The position numbers and the translations under genes were made by a program. From positions 1-24,630 of the IMG/VR virus record IMGVR_UViG_3300008117_003597: a stretch of 24,630 nucleotides of DNA; one strand, given 5' to 3'. Of this stretch, positions 5,727 to 13,671 are shown in pieces. Source of the stretch: a virus. Position 1 is the stretch's first letter. Each line of letters begins with the position of its first letter. The notes below the pieces were generated by a model. That model ran no database searches, had not been told where the DNA came from, and worked only from the letters and a program-made list of their open reading frames with translations.

Positions 5727-7198
5727 CTGCCTGTTAGTATATTATATCCATAATGTTCCTGCCAGTCAATAGCATCTTGATTGTCATTTAATAATGGTTG
5801 ACCTTTTATATTTAAGCTTGTGTTTAATAGCATTGGCACTCCAGTTGCCCAATAAAACTTTCTTAAAGCCATGTGAAGACCTGGATGCTGATCTTTATTT
5901 ACAGTCTGGACTCTAGATGTTCCGTCTACATGCACTACAGATGGAACCTTTTCTGGGTATTTGCATTTAACTGTATATTGCATATAAGGAGATGCAAAAT
6001 TCATATCAAACCATTCGCTAGCAAATTCTTCTAGTACTACTGGGGCAAACGGTCTAAACAGCTCTCTTTGCTTTATTAGATTTACCTTATCTTTAATGTT
6101 TGGATCTCTAGGATCTGCCAATATACTTCGATTTCCTAAAGCTCTAGGTCCATATTCTGCTCTTCCTGAAGCAACCGCCACTATTCCATTTTGCAATATA
6201 CCATCAACAATTTTTTGAGTTGGATATTCATCGCTAATGTTGTGTCCGAGGTACGGCCCTTTCCAATCTATATGATTTCCATATAAAGCTGCTGCAGCTC
6301 CCAATGAGCTTCCAGCATCACCTGGATTTGGCATTATCCAAACTTCTTTAAATATATTCCATAAGATTGTATTTGCTTTGCTGTTTAAAGCACATCCACC
6401 CATAAAAACTAAATTTTTTTTACCAGTAATATTATAGGCCATATGCATAAACTCGCTAAGTCTTATCTCGTATACTTTTTGAACCGCTGCAGCCAGATCA
6501 AATTTTCTTTGCTCAAACCACTCTCCAATATAGCCAGTGCCCTCTTGTCCCGCAAAACAGGGGACATGGCCCCAATCAAAATCTTTTATACCAGTATGAA
6601 AATTGTATTTTTGCCAATTGTATTTTGGAAAATATTCGTTTACTTGTTTAAAATATCTATCTGGGTTTCCATACGCTGCCATGCCCATCATTATATATTC
6701 TTCTTGATTTGGAATAAGACCTAGTAGCCCTGTGAATGCGGAATAAAATAATCCAAAGCTGAGGGGGTAGTTTTGCTTAAATTTTAATTTAATGCTTGAG
6801 CCTTCTCCAATCCATACTGTAGAGGTATTATATTCTCCAATTGAGTCTAGTACAACAATAACTGCATCATTAAATTTACTTGTATAGTAACCAGCTGCTG
6901 CATGTGAATAATGATGAGAAAAATATTTAATTGGTAGGTCCATAGGAATATTAGGCTTCCAGTCTCCAGCTCCGCCACGGAGTAACAGCCTTGACCTCTT
7001 TAGCTGAGGTTTTTCATAATAAGCAATGTGTGTTGGGATTCCATAATTAAGCATATCTTCATATATATCTGCATTGTTATACCAGTCATTTTTTCTCTTG
7101 CTATATCTTTCTGAATGAGCGGAAAAAAGTATCTCTCCATCTTTTAACAGAGAAACTGATGCGTCATGAGATGTTTCATTGATTCCTAAAATTATCAA
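5717..7198 (-). CDS. Carbamoyltransferase (NodU/TobZ/CmcH family)
   Basis: A 493-residue protein. The N-terminal two thirds match the Kae1-like ASKHA domain: GINETSHDASVSLL (5-18), the metal-binding HHYSHA (95-100) and GGCALNSKAN (267-276). The C-terminal domain begins near 335 and contains EYGPRALGNRSIL (348-360) and LNTSLNIKGQP (458-468). Family enzymes use carbamoyl phosphate and ATP to carbamoylate a hydroxyl on sugars, antibiotics or Nod factors; some phage members have been reported to act on 5-hydroxymethylcytosine in DNA. The start is TTG, with AGGGG nine bases upstream. The stop codon lies inside the next tRNA gene. The acceptor is unknown; the sulfotransferase and SGNH neighbours favour a glycan. 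Confidence 0.93.
   Translation of the reverse strand: MIILGINETSHDASVSLLKDGEILFSAHSERYSKRKNDWYNNADIYEDMLNYGIPTHIAYYEKPQLKRSRLLLRGGAGDWKPNIPMDLPIKYFSHHYSHAAAGYYTSKFNDAVIVVLDSIGEYNTSTVWIGEGSSIKLKFKQNYPLSFGLFYSAFTGLLGLIPNQEEYIMMGMAAYGNPDRYFKQVNEYFPKYNWQKYNFHTGIKDFDWGHVPCFAGQEGTGYIGEWFEQRKFDLAAAVQKVYEIRLSEFMHMAYNITGKKNLVFMGGCALNSKANTILWNIFKEVWIMPNPGDAGSSLGAAAALYGNHIDWKGPYLGHNISDEYPTQKIVDGILQNGIVAVASGRAEYGPRALGNRSILADPRDPNIKDKVNLIKQRELFRPFAPVVLEEFASEWFDMNFASPYMQYTVKCKYPEKVPSVVHVDGTSRVQTVNKDQHPGLHMALRKFYWATGVPMLLNTSLNIKGQPLLNDNQDAIDWQEHYGYNILTGRRN
5741..5769 (-). promoter_or_regulatory. Candidate promoter for tRNA-Met/Ile2 inside the carbamoyltransferase gene
   Basis: On the minus strand TTGACT (5769-5764), 17 bases, then TATAAT (5746-5741). 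This is the best two-box match in the window. Transcription would begin near 5734, eight bases before the tRNA 5' end at 5726. The boxes are embedded in the codons for residues about 476-486 of the carbamoyltransferase. Confidence 0.6.
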
Positions 7199-7260
7199 CT
7201 ATCTAGACCCCTTTAGTAAATAAAATCACGTCTTTTTTTATTTTTTCTTTTTGCCCTTAA

Positions 7261-7266
7261 ATTATA
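7261..7266 (-). promoter_or_regulatory. Weak -10-like box before the carbamoyltransferase gene
   Basis: The 99-base gap between the SGNH-like and carbamoyltransferase genes (7199-7297) is A/T-rich and contains TATAAT on the minus strand. It has neither the TG extension nor a recognisable -35, so it could be chance. No hairpin terminator is evident in this gap. Confidence 0.25.
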
Positions 7267-7297
7267 AAAATAAATATATACTCTTTTATAAAAATCA

Positions 7298-8329
7298 CTA
7301 ATCATTGTTTTTCCAATTTTCATTAAAAAATTTTTCAAAGGCTTCGGCGATATGAATATTTTTGTGCCCTCCAAAATGTGAGTGCTCTGCCCCGTACTGC
7401 CTATCTAAAGCTGCATGAAATTGTTTTCCCCAAGCATTTTTATAGTCTTCGTGGCAGTTTACTATAGTTTCATTTTCGATATAATATATTTCTTCAGACC
7501 GCTTATCAAAAGCCCAGTTATGAGAATACATATTTATCATATTTTTGTATGTTCCTGGGTATTGATCATTAACTTGAGACAAAACATAGTACTGCTGCTG
7601 GTGCCATGTGCCCCATGCAAACTTGATTCCTGCAATATCACAATACTGCTGCAACATTTGTACATACATGCTAGAATAAAATTGAGGAATCTCTGATGGT
7701 ATTACATCTTCTGCAATTAATGGCTTAGATAAAAATTTTTGATTTCCTGGTATCATACATATATTGGCTGTTTGCCTAAAAGGTTCATGCCACGGAGTTG
7801 GAATTTTTTGATGCTCTTCTAGCCTATCAAATGCGCCATGCTTTAGGTACTTAGGATTTGATACTATTTCAAATCTATTAAATACTGGAAATAACGCAAA
7901 TATATACTTCGGGTGTCCAAATTCTTTAAAGTACGCAAATATGTCTCTGACTTGTTTTGTTACGCCGCTTCCAGGCACACCTAAATTAGAATGAGTAAGC
8001 CCTAATTTATTTGAAAGTATATCGCCCCACCTAAACTCTTCATCCAAGCCAGTGCCATATGTATGAGAACATCCAGTTATAAGTATATCTGTTCCAGAAG
8101 AAAATTCTTTTGACCTATAAGTTTTTTTATTATGATGATACTCTATGCCTTCATGAATATAGTCAAATTCTTTTATGCCATCTAGCAGTATATTTGTGTA
8201 TATCTGTCTAGCAGTAAGATCTGTATACTGATAGTTATCATTGCTTTTTTTATCAAGCATAGCTTGAAGTAGTGTGCCGTCAAAAACATCGCTAACCTCT
8301 TTAACACTTGCTAAATCTATTTTAGCCAT
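7298..8329 (-). CDS. SGNH/GDSL-like hydrolase or O-acyl-modifying enzyme
   Basis: A 343-residue protein with the spaced blocks of the SGNH superfamily. Block I is ITGCSHTYGTGL (84-95), with S88 as candidate nucleophile. Block II is NLGVPGSG (115-122), supplying the oxyanion glycine. The C-terminal block EHSHFGGHKN (315-324) holds a candidate E-x-x-H pair (E315, H318) in place of the usual D-x-x-H. Family members are esterases, lipases, or deacetylases and acyltransferases acting on polysaccharides. The first 75 residues are an extra N-terminal segment of unknown role. There is no signal peptide or membrane segment. It overlaps the preceding zinc-ribbon gene by eight bases, within the transcript that follows the terminase. 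Confidence 0.7.
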   Translation of the reverse strand: MAKIDLASVKEVSDVFDGTLLQAMLDKKSNDNYQYTDLTARQIYTNILLDGIKEFDYIHEGIEYHHNKKTYRSKEFSSGTDILITGCSHTYGTGLDEEFRWGDILSNKLGLTHSNLGVPGSGVTKQVRDIFAYFKEFGHPKYIFALFPVFNRFEIVSNPKYLKHGAFDRLEEHQKIPTPWHEPFRQTANICMIPGNQKFLSKPLIAEDVIPSEIPQFYSSMYVQMLQQYCDIAGIKFAWGTWHQQQYYVLSQVNDQYPGTYKNMINMYSHNWAFDKRSEEIYYIENETIVNCHEDYKNAWGKQFHAALDRQYGAEHSHFGGHKNIHIAEAFEKFFNENWKNND

Positions 8330-8576
8330 ATATTTTACCGTCCATTTCTTTAATTATAGTTTTTTCAACAATTTGTTGTACAAAATCTGAAAAATGTTTT
8401 CTAATTGACCCAGAAGGTCTTGATCCAAAAGATGTCCACAGTCTTTTATATTCTACAATATTTGCAAATGTGGTGGGGCACACGACTATACCATTGTATT
8501 CTTTTAGTATTGTTGGTAGCGGAACGTGTTTACTGCAACATTTGCATTCTTTTGCTTTTTCTTGATATGTGCTCAT
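8322..8576 (-). CDS. Small zinc-ribbon-like protein
   Basis: An 84-residue protein beginning STYQEKAKECKCCSKHVPLP. Cysteines at residues 11, 13 and 14, with a further one in VVCP near residue 33, could form a small metal site. The remainder is helical and mildly basic. Its start overlaps the large terminase stop (ATGA) and its end overlaps the SGNH-like gene, so it is translated within the terminase transcript. I do not recognise a family. A role in DNA packaging is possible from position only. Confidence 0.65.
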   Translation of the reverse strand: MSTYQEKAKECKCCSKHVPLPTILKEYNGIVVCPTTFANIVEYKRLWTSFGSRPSGSIRKHFSDFVQQIVEKTIIKEMDGKIYG

Positions 8577-10396
8577 AGTATTTCCATATTCTCTAGCGCT
8601 CTTGACATTTTATCTATCTCCCCCGCCAATCTTTCAGGCATTCTTGGTGCTCTAATTAAGTTGTCTCTGTAAACTTCTTGATCTTCCTCTAAATAATTAT
8701 CTTCAACAAACGACTCATATGTATGTATATTTACTTCATCATTTATATTAGGCCTTGTCCTGCTAATTGAATTATATACCGAGCCGCATACTGCGTCAGC
8801 TAAGTCTTTAGACCCTTTTCTAGGGTGATCTACTCTATCTCTCATAATTTTAAGCTGAAGCAATTCATCTATAAGCAAGGGTATGTGCGGGCCGTGAAGT
8901 CTTTCTTCTAGAACTACCATTGCCATATCGTCATAATGTTTTTTAGCAACAGAAAGTATCTCTGTATTAATTCCATATTGTTTTAACTGCTGCATCATAT
9001 CGTGTGAGTTCCACCTGTCAAATGTGCAGACCGATATATTAAATCCTCTAGTCCTTAAGGACAATATGTAATCTTTAACTTCTGTAAAATCTACAGACTT
9101 ATCTGGTGTTGGCGTCCAATACCTGACAGCATCTACGGATACTATTGGGGCTGGCTGAGAGTATTCGTTAGTCACCCTTACATTAACCCAATTCTCAACA
9201 TGAGCCATTGCTACTGCACAGTGGTCATGCTTTTGCGCTAAGTCTACGTGTAAAAAATATTTTTTATCTGGATCTGGCTTAAACCATTCTTCAAGCCTAC
9301 CAAATTTGTCTACTGCAAGTCCTGTGTTATTAAAAGCTTTCTCGACTTTTTCTCTAGACTTAAAGAATGCATCAATCATCTCTGGTGGCATGCATGCGAA
9401 TCTTCCTAGGGCATCTAGCGAATTCTTATAGAATGCCGTTTTAAAGTCCTCTATACTTCTAGTAGGATTTACTTCCCATGTAGGTCTTCTCAAAGCATAC
9501 ACCTTCGGAATTAAATAAGAATTAATATGGTCTTCTTCCCATTCAATTTCAAATTCATTGCCCTCTGTTCCGTCTGGCAAATCTTCATCCATCTTAAACT
9601 TATGCGACCTAACTATAGTTTCTTTGTCAGCAATCACTGAGTTATAAAACTTTTGAATAGGATCATTTTTAAATCTTGGAAATGAAAGTAAAATAACTTT
9701 TCCAAAGTCTGGGAAACGAGAATCCACTGAGGCTCTGTACATTTCATAAATTGCATCAGCTGTTTTTGCCTGGTCATGACCCGTCGTATTCTCAATAGCA
9801 AATCCTGAAATCTCGTCAAGAATTACAACGATTACGTTATACCCCTCCCATGCCTCACGCTCTGAGTGACCAGAGTGTACTGTTATAGCCTTGTCAAATT
9901 TCATCTCAGAGGCTTTTGGATCATACTTGCCAACGAACCATGGTGAGCGGTCTATTCGTGTCTTAAATCCCTTAAAGAATACGTTATTGGCCTGCTGTGA
10001 GTTTATTGCTATATTAAGAATATCAATTGAATCTCCAGGAGGTTTTCCATAATATGTTGCTGGATCTTTTAAGCATAAAAGTAAATAAACAATATATGCA
10101 ACAGCTATCGTCGAAGAATAATCTTTACCAGAACCTTTGCCGAGCTGGGCAATAACTTCTGTACATGTTTGTTTATATATTCTTTCGCCTTCTTGCTCTC
10201 CAAATAATTTCTTTAGGGTGGCTTCTTTATAGATCTGAGAGCTTTTTTCAATTAAAGTATATTGTAATTCAGAAAGTGGTGGCAGTCCTAGGTAGTCTGG
10301 GCTAGTTACAAATGTTCGTAAATCTACTGGACGCTCTTCAAACTCTTCGCCATCCAATATGTCAATTAAGTCATCAAAACTAAATTCCACTGACAT
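8573..10396 (-). CDS. terL: Terminase large subunit
   Basis: A 607-residue protein, the packaging motor ATPase and nuclease. The ATPase domain carries a Walker A-like motif, GKGSGKDYSS (86-95), and a Walker B, VIVVILDE (188-195), with E195 as the catalytic carboxylate. The RNase H-like nuclease domain has acidic residues at D385 (HVDLA), D460 (TFDRW) and D531/D534 (DLADAVCG). It would translocate DNA into the prohead and cut concatemers. I use the ATG at 10396, which has GAGG just upstream; an in-frame TTG at 10405 is an alternative. It overlaps the small-terminase-like gene by 17 bases. Confidence 0.95.
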   Translation of the reverse strand: MSVEFSFDDLIDILDGEEFEERPVDLRTFVTSPDYLGLPPLSELQYTLIEKSSQIYKEATLKKLFGEQEGERIYKQTCTEVIAQLGKGSGKDYSSTIAVAYIVYLLLCLKDPATYYGKPPGDSIDILNIAINSQQANNVFFKGFKTRIDRSPWFVGKYDPKASEMKFDKAITVHSGHSEREAWEGYNVIVVILDEISGFAIENTTGHDQAKTADAIYEMYRASVDSRFPDFGKVILLSFPRFKNDPIQKFYNSVIADKETIVRSHKFKMDEDLPDGTEGNEFEIEWEEDHINSYLIPKVYALRRPTWEVNPTRSIEDFKTAFYKNSLDALGRFACMPPEMIDAFFKSREKVEKAFNNTGLAVDKFGRLEEWFKPDPDKKYFLHVDLAQKHDHCAVAMAHVENWVNVRVTNEYSQPAPIVSVDAVRYWTPTPDKSVDFTEVKDYILSLRTRGFNISVCTFDRWNSHDMMQQLKQYGINTEILSVAKKHYDDMAMVVLEERLHGPHIPLLIDELLQLKIMRDRVDHPRKGSKDLADAVCGSVYNSISRTRPNINDEVNIHTYESFVEDNYLEEDQEVYRDNLIRAPRMPERLAGEIDKMSRALENMEIL

Positions 10397-10922
10397 TTTC
10401 CTCAATGACTACTGCCTCTACAATTCCAGTAATTTGAGAAAGCCTTTTGGCAACTTCCATTTTACATTTTGGGCAGGTAGAGGTAACTTCTTTTAATATC
10501 TTAACAAGCACTTCTTGTTTTCTTTCCGCCTCTGCAACTTGTGTAGCAAGTTCGTTATTTTCTAAAACTCCGACGGACTGAAGCATTGCAATTCTTTTAG
10601 TCTCTATATCTGCAATAAGCTTAAGGGCTCCAGATTTAATTGCTAATTGGCCAGATTGATCTGCCTCATCAACTGTCCTCCACGCCTCTTTGATAAGCAT
10701 TGCATAATGCTGATCTGCACCAGAAATAGCCTCTTTTGCTCTATCACGAACAGCATTGTCATTATGAACAATGTTCTTCCACTCGTCTATTAGTTCGACC
10801 ACTTCTTTTCTCTGAAGCCCAGTTATAGTTGCAATTTGTGTAGGGTTATTTCCCTGTAATAGTTTTTCTACTACATTATTCATTCTATCCATATGCTGGG
10901 GAAGATCAATTTCCATTGTCAT
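10380..10922 (-). CDS. Probable terminase small subunit
   Basis: A 180-residue protein directly upstream of the large terminase. Residues 18-48 (EKLLQGNNPTQIATITGL and onward) fit a helix-turn-helix, as expected for DNA recognition at the packaging site. A long helical middle (55-145) could mediate oligomerisation. A CPKC pair (C150, C153) near the end is an unusual addition. The assignment rests on position, size and architecture, not on a specific motif. The start at 10922 has no purine-rich ribosome site. Instead a -10 box ends seven bases before it, which suggests leaderless translation. Confidence 0.68.
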   Translation of the reverse strand: MTMEIDLPQHMDRMNNVVEKLLQGNNPTQIATITGLQRKEVVELIDEWKNIVHNDNAVRDRAKEAISGADQHYAMLIKEAWRTVDEADQSGQLAIKSGALKLIADIETKRIAMLQSVGVLENNELATQVAEAERKQEVLVKILKEVTSTCPKCKMEVAKRLSQITGIVEAVVIEENVSGI

Positions 10923-10928
10923 TCTATA

Positions 10929-10937
10929 AGTATACCA
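10929..10937 (-). promoter_or_regulatory. Candidate extended -10 promoter giving a leaderless terminase mRNA
   Basis: The minus strand reads TGGTATACT, then six bases (TATAGA), then the ATG at 10922. With the usual distance from -10 to start site, transcription would begin at the A of the ATG itself. No ribosome-binding sequence precedes it. It lies in the 27-base gap after the DUF1599-like gene. Confidence 0.55.
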
Positions 10938-10949
10938 TATTTTAGTTGA

Positions 10950-11276
10950 CTAAGATTGATTAGCAATTTTAAGAAGAATTAAATATCCAATTAAATCATC
11001 AATATCATTATCTCCAGCAAAGCCTTGGGCATGACTAATTCTATTTAACTTATCGTCAATACGAACTTTAAGCTGCTCTACCGAATTAGATGTAGCAAAC
11101 AGCCTCATAGGATTTAATGCTGAATCTCCATATGATATATTCTTTTTAATTAACATTTCTGATACCTCTAGGCATTGATTGAGAATCTTATTGCCTGATG
11201 GAGCATCTGTTGCTATTACCTGTAGATCTGTAATCCACATTTGGTAGCCTTTATCTTTTTGTGGGTATCCCGCCAT
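10950..11276 (-). CDS. DUF1599-like protein (nucleotide-modification-associated family)
   Basis: A 108-residue protein. Its core, from residue about 33 to 105, shows the family pattern: EMLIKKNISYGDSALNP, then VEQLKVRIDDKLNRI, then DNDIDDLIGYLILLK. This helical fold carries a conserved Y-G-D and a later D-x-x-D-D-L-I-G-Y and recalls the all-alpha nucleotide pyrophosphatase style. The family is described as associated with nucleotide modification in phages, without an established reaction. It sits one base after the nucleotidyltransferase gene. The family call is from memory of the pattern. Confidence 0.65.
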   Translation of the reverse strand: MAGYPQKDKGYQMWITDLQVIATDAPSGNKILNQCLEVSEMLIKKNISYGDSALNPMRLFATSNSVEQLKVRIDDKLNRISHAQGFAGDNDIDDLIGYLILLKIANQS

Positions 11277-11277
11277 T

Positions 11278-11937
11278 TTATTCCATTTCTCTATATAGTC
11301 TTTTTAAACCTTTTAAGGTTCCAATATCCATATATTGACCTCCTGGTTTTACAGCACGAACATCTAAACTCATATCAATCCATTCCTGAATTTGTTTTCC
11401 TGGATGATCTAAATCTGTATCTACATATCTTATCAAATTTTTTCTAAACAGCATAGTGCCCCACATATACTCATATTCGCAGTCTTGAACTTTATCTTTA
11501 GAAGACAGAACCTTATCTCCAGATAAAGATATCTGCCCAACTCTTCCTTTTAAATCATCTGTACATTTCCATGCCCCAAGAACTACATCGCCTTCTGACT
11601 TCATCATTTCTTTATATATGTTTGTCTGAGCACCCAATATAAATGTATCTGGCATTCCAATAAGAACTGTATGGTTATGTTCTCCTACCATAAATTTTAC
11701 AGCATCAGACATGGTTGAAGGCTCACGCACGATAAGTTTAATATTCATATCCATATTCTGAATAATAGGAACCCATTCAGCTCTGGTAGAAACTATAACC
11801 TCATCACAAACTTCTAACATTTGCTCCACATGCCATTGCAATAATGATCTTTCGTCTGATATTGGAAGGCAAAACTTAGGTATACCTCCGACTCTAGAGG
11901 CTTTACCTGACGCTGGTAGAACTCCTACAATGGGCAT
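11278..11937 (-). CDS. Sugar-phosphate nucleotidyltransferase
   Basis: A 219-residue protein of the GT-A-fold nucleotidyltransferase family (RmlA/GlmU/ManC type). PASGKASRVGGIPKFCLPI (8-26) corresponds to the nucleotide-binding G-x-G-x-R...PK signature, in degenerate form. GMPDTF (94-99) supplies the metal-binding aspartate D97. It would make an NDP-sugar from a sugar phosphate and NTP; the sugar is not predictable. Only the catalytic domain is present, with no left-handed helix acyltransferase domain. I start at the ATG at 11937, which has GGAGG five bases upstream and overlaps the glycosyltransferase stop (TAATG); a GTG at 11949 would place the start before that ribosome site. Confidence 0.83.
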   Translation of the reverse strand: MPIVGVLPASGKASRVGGIPKFCLPISDERSLLQWHVEQMLEVCDEVIVSTRAEWVPIIQNMDMNIKLIVREPSTMSDAVKFMVGEHNHTVLIGMPDTFILGAQTNIYKEMMKSEGDVVLGAWKCTDDLKGRVGQISLSGDKVLSSKDKVQDCEYEYMWGTMLFRKNLIRYVDTDLDHPGKQIQEWIDMSLDVRAVKPGGQYMDIGTLKGLKRLYREME

Positions 11938-12695
11938 TATTCCTCCCACTCGTGAGGATTAAATCCGTTAGGATAAGATTCATTTACCATCGGATCTTTT
12001 TTCCAAGCAATCCATCCTTCTTCTCTATCGTCTCCCCAATATAGATGAACTACATCTCTATCTAAAAGTCTTTTAGCATCTTCTCCGTGAAAAATATAAA
12101 CCTTATTGTCTTTTAAAAATGGCATTTCAATAAGCTCAGAAGCCCATTCGTTAATGTGTTTTTGATATGGATCTACTCCAAGCTCACGGTATAAGGCATC
12201 TGTAAACATCTGAACATCAGTATAGTAATGAACCATATGATTATGCTGAATAATTCCTTCGGAACATCTTTCAACGCAAAGATCTATGGCTGCCTTTAAT
12301 AGTGGATGCCCAGCCTTTGCAGCAATTGTTTGAGTTGCTAGCCACGGAGTATCTTTTTCAATATCTAAAATCATATCGTATTCAGGATTTAGCCATGTGT
12401 CTACTGGGACCTTGCAGTGCGTATCCATGTCCGCATATATTCCACCATGTATGTAAAGAATGGCAAATCTCCAAAGACCAGCTTTCATTACACCTAAAGG
12501 CAAATTTACATATGCTTCATATGTTTTTGAATCAAAATGTTCTTTAAAGAAATTTTCTCTATCCTGTCCGCTCATGTACCCATAAGTATATTCTGGATTT
12601 TGATAAGTCCATGTTCCTACGCTTTCTTTAGCGTAAGCTGGCAATTCGTCAAAACTTGTTTCATATGTCTGCCAAATATTTTTTTCTATGCTCAT
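11937..12695 (-). CDS. GT32-like glycosyltransferase with DXD motif
   Basis: A 252-residue protein that starts MSIEKNIWQTY, the typical K-x-I-W-Q-T/H opening of the DXD glycosyltransferase family related to Och1. LWRFAILYIHGGIYADMD (74-91) is the core signature; DMD (89-91) binds the metal and the sugar nucleotide. It would transfer a sugar from an NDP-sugar to an acceptor in the cytoplasm, since no membrane segment is seen. The adjacent overlapping nucleotidyltransferase could supply its donor. The acceptor may be a virion protein, host glycan or DNA; none can be chosen from sequence. AGGAG precedes the start. Confidence 0.88.
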   Translation of the reverse strand: MSIEKNIWQTYETSFDELPAYAKESVGTWTYQNPEYTYGYMSGQDRENFFKEHFDSKTYEAYVNLPLGVMKAGLWRFAILYIHGGIYADMDTHCKVPVDTWLNPEYDMILDIEKDTPWLATQTIAAKAGHPLLKAAIDLCVERCSEGIIQHNHMVHYYTDVQMFTDALYRELGVDPYQKHINEWASELIEMPFLKDNKVYIFHGEDAKRLLDRDVVHLYWGDDREEGWIAWKKDPMVNESYPNGFNPHEWEE

Positions 12696-12696
12696 A

Positions 12697-12843
12697 CTAT
12701 CTCCTTTTAATTAATCCAAACTGTTCTAGGTATCTCTGTATGGTCATAGCAGAGACATTGCACTCTTTTCCAATTTCTGTTACTGTCTTTTTTTGAACTA
12801 CATATCTTCTATATAGCCACTCTTTGCTTTGATAGAATTTCAT
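12697..12843 (-). CDS. 48-residue helix-turn-helix protein
   Basis: A short gene encoding 48 residues. Its ATG overlaps the RuvC-like stop codon (ATGA), and its TAG lies one base before the glycosyltransferase ATG. The core TVTEIGKECNVSAMTIQRYL (20-39) is a classical helix-turn-helix with a recognition helix resembling those of resolvase-type recombinases. It ends in basic KRR. It could bind DNA as a tiny regulator or be a remnant of a homing endonuclease or recombinase DNA-binding domain. The conserved gene-like spacing on both sides argues that it is real. Confidence 0.72.
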   Translation of the reverse strand: MKFYQSKEWLYRRYVVQKKTVTEIGKECNVSAMTIQRYLEQFGLIKRR

Positions 12844-13406
12844 CTTTCAGTGAGCACCTTATTTGCGTAATGTGCAATTCCAAATGAATCAGCAACATCA
12901 AAATCATCTAGGGATAGGTCATACTTATTGTTAAAGTAATCTACAGTTCTCTGCTTTCTCATATTACGTATTTGATTTTTATACCATGAGTCAGCATATC
13001 CTGGATACCTTAATCTTATCGCCGCTTTTTCATCTTTTGTAGGATTTTTATTTCCTATATATGCCTGCCACGCAGTAGGGCTAATCGTAATAACCTTTGC
13101 TCCAGTTGACATAAGCTCAGCAATTACTACGCCATATACATAAGATAATTTTATCACAGCATCTGGTGATCTGACAAGAACTGCGCCCTCAACTACAATA
13201 TAATCTGATTTTAATTCTTCCAGCATAACAGACATTTTCTTTTTGGCGTCGTGTATCTTTTCATAAATATCATTTCCATATAGATCTATTTTTCCCCATT
13301 TAAGAGGAATATCATTTTCCATAAGGCAAAATGCTATTGAGTTTGTAGATGCATCTATGCCCAATACTCTGTGTGCTTTAACTTTTATAAGGTCAGCTAA
13401 TTTCAT
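12840..13406 (-). CDS. RuvC-like Holliday junction resolvase
   Basis: A 188-residue RNase H-fold nuclease. VLGIDASTNSIAF (14-26) holds the first catalytic aspartate D18. IVVEGA (70-75) holds E73, and DVADSFGIAHYA (170-181) supplies D170 and D173, matching the RuvC D-E-D-D set. It would resolve four-way junctions made during replication and recombination, before packaging. Length is close to bacterial RuvC (about 173). It starts inside the end of a zinc-finger gene and belongs to the RecA/Cas4 block. Confidence 0.85.
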   Translation of the reverse strand: MKLADLIKVKAHRVLGIDASTNSIAFCLMENDIPLKWGKIDLYGNDIYEKIHDAKKKMSVMLEELKSDYIVVEGAVLVRSPDAVIKLSYVYGVVIAELMSTGAKVITISPTAWQAYIGNKNPTKDEKAAIRLRYPGYADSWYKNQIRNMRKQRTVDYFNNKYDLSLDDFDVADSFGIAHYANKVLTER

Positions 13407-13671
13407 TTATCCGCCCCAGTATATTTTTTTTATTATTTAGACTGCCAATTTTTTCACATGAGGCACAGATATCGCTTTTATTATATCTGCTTAGTCTGCT
13501 ACCACACTTTTTGCAACCCCTAAATGCACCATTTTTAATTGCCTTTTTTTCGTAATACTTTTCCATGATTCTTCGATTAGTTGCAACTCTGCAACATTCA
13601 TCGCAACAATACTTTTGGTTATGTGTTTTAGAATCAAATTCTTTAGCGCATTCTTTATTACTGCATATCAT
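13393..13671 (-). CDS. Double zinc-finger protein
   Basis: A 92-residue protein rich in cysteine. The first knuckle set is MICSNKEC (C3, C8) with KYCCDECC about 14 residues later, the pattern of short fingers found in some HNH-associated proteins. The second set is GCKKCG (C53, C56) with CASC (C69, C72). A basic helix (NRRIMEKYYEKKAIK) links them, suggesting DNA or RNA binding. No nuclease motif is seen. It overlaps the Cas4-like gene at its start and RuvC at its end, so it is probably made with the recombination proteins. Confidence 0.72.
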   Translation of the reverse strand: MICSNKECAKEFDSKTHNQKYCCDECCRVATNRRIMEKYYEKKAIKNGAFRGCKKCGSRLSRYNKSDICASCEKIGSLNNKKNILGRINEIS

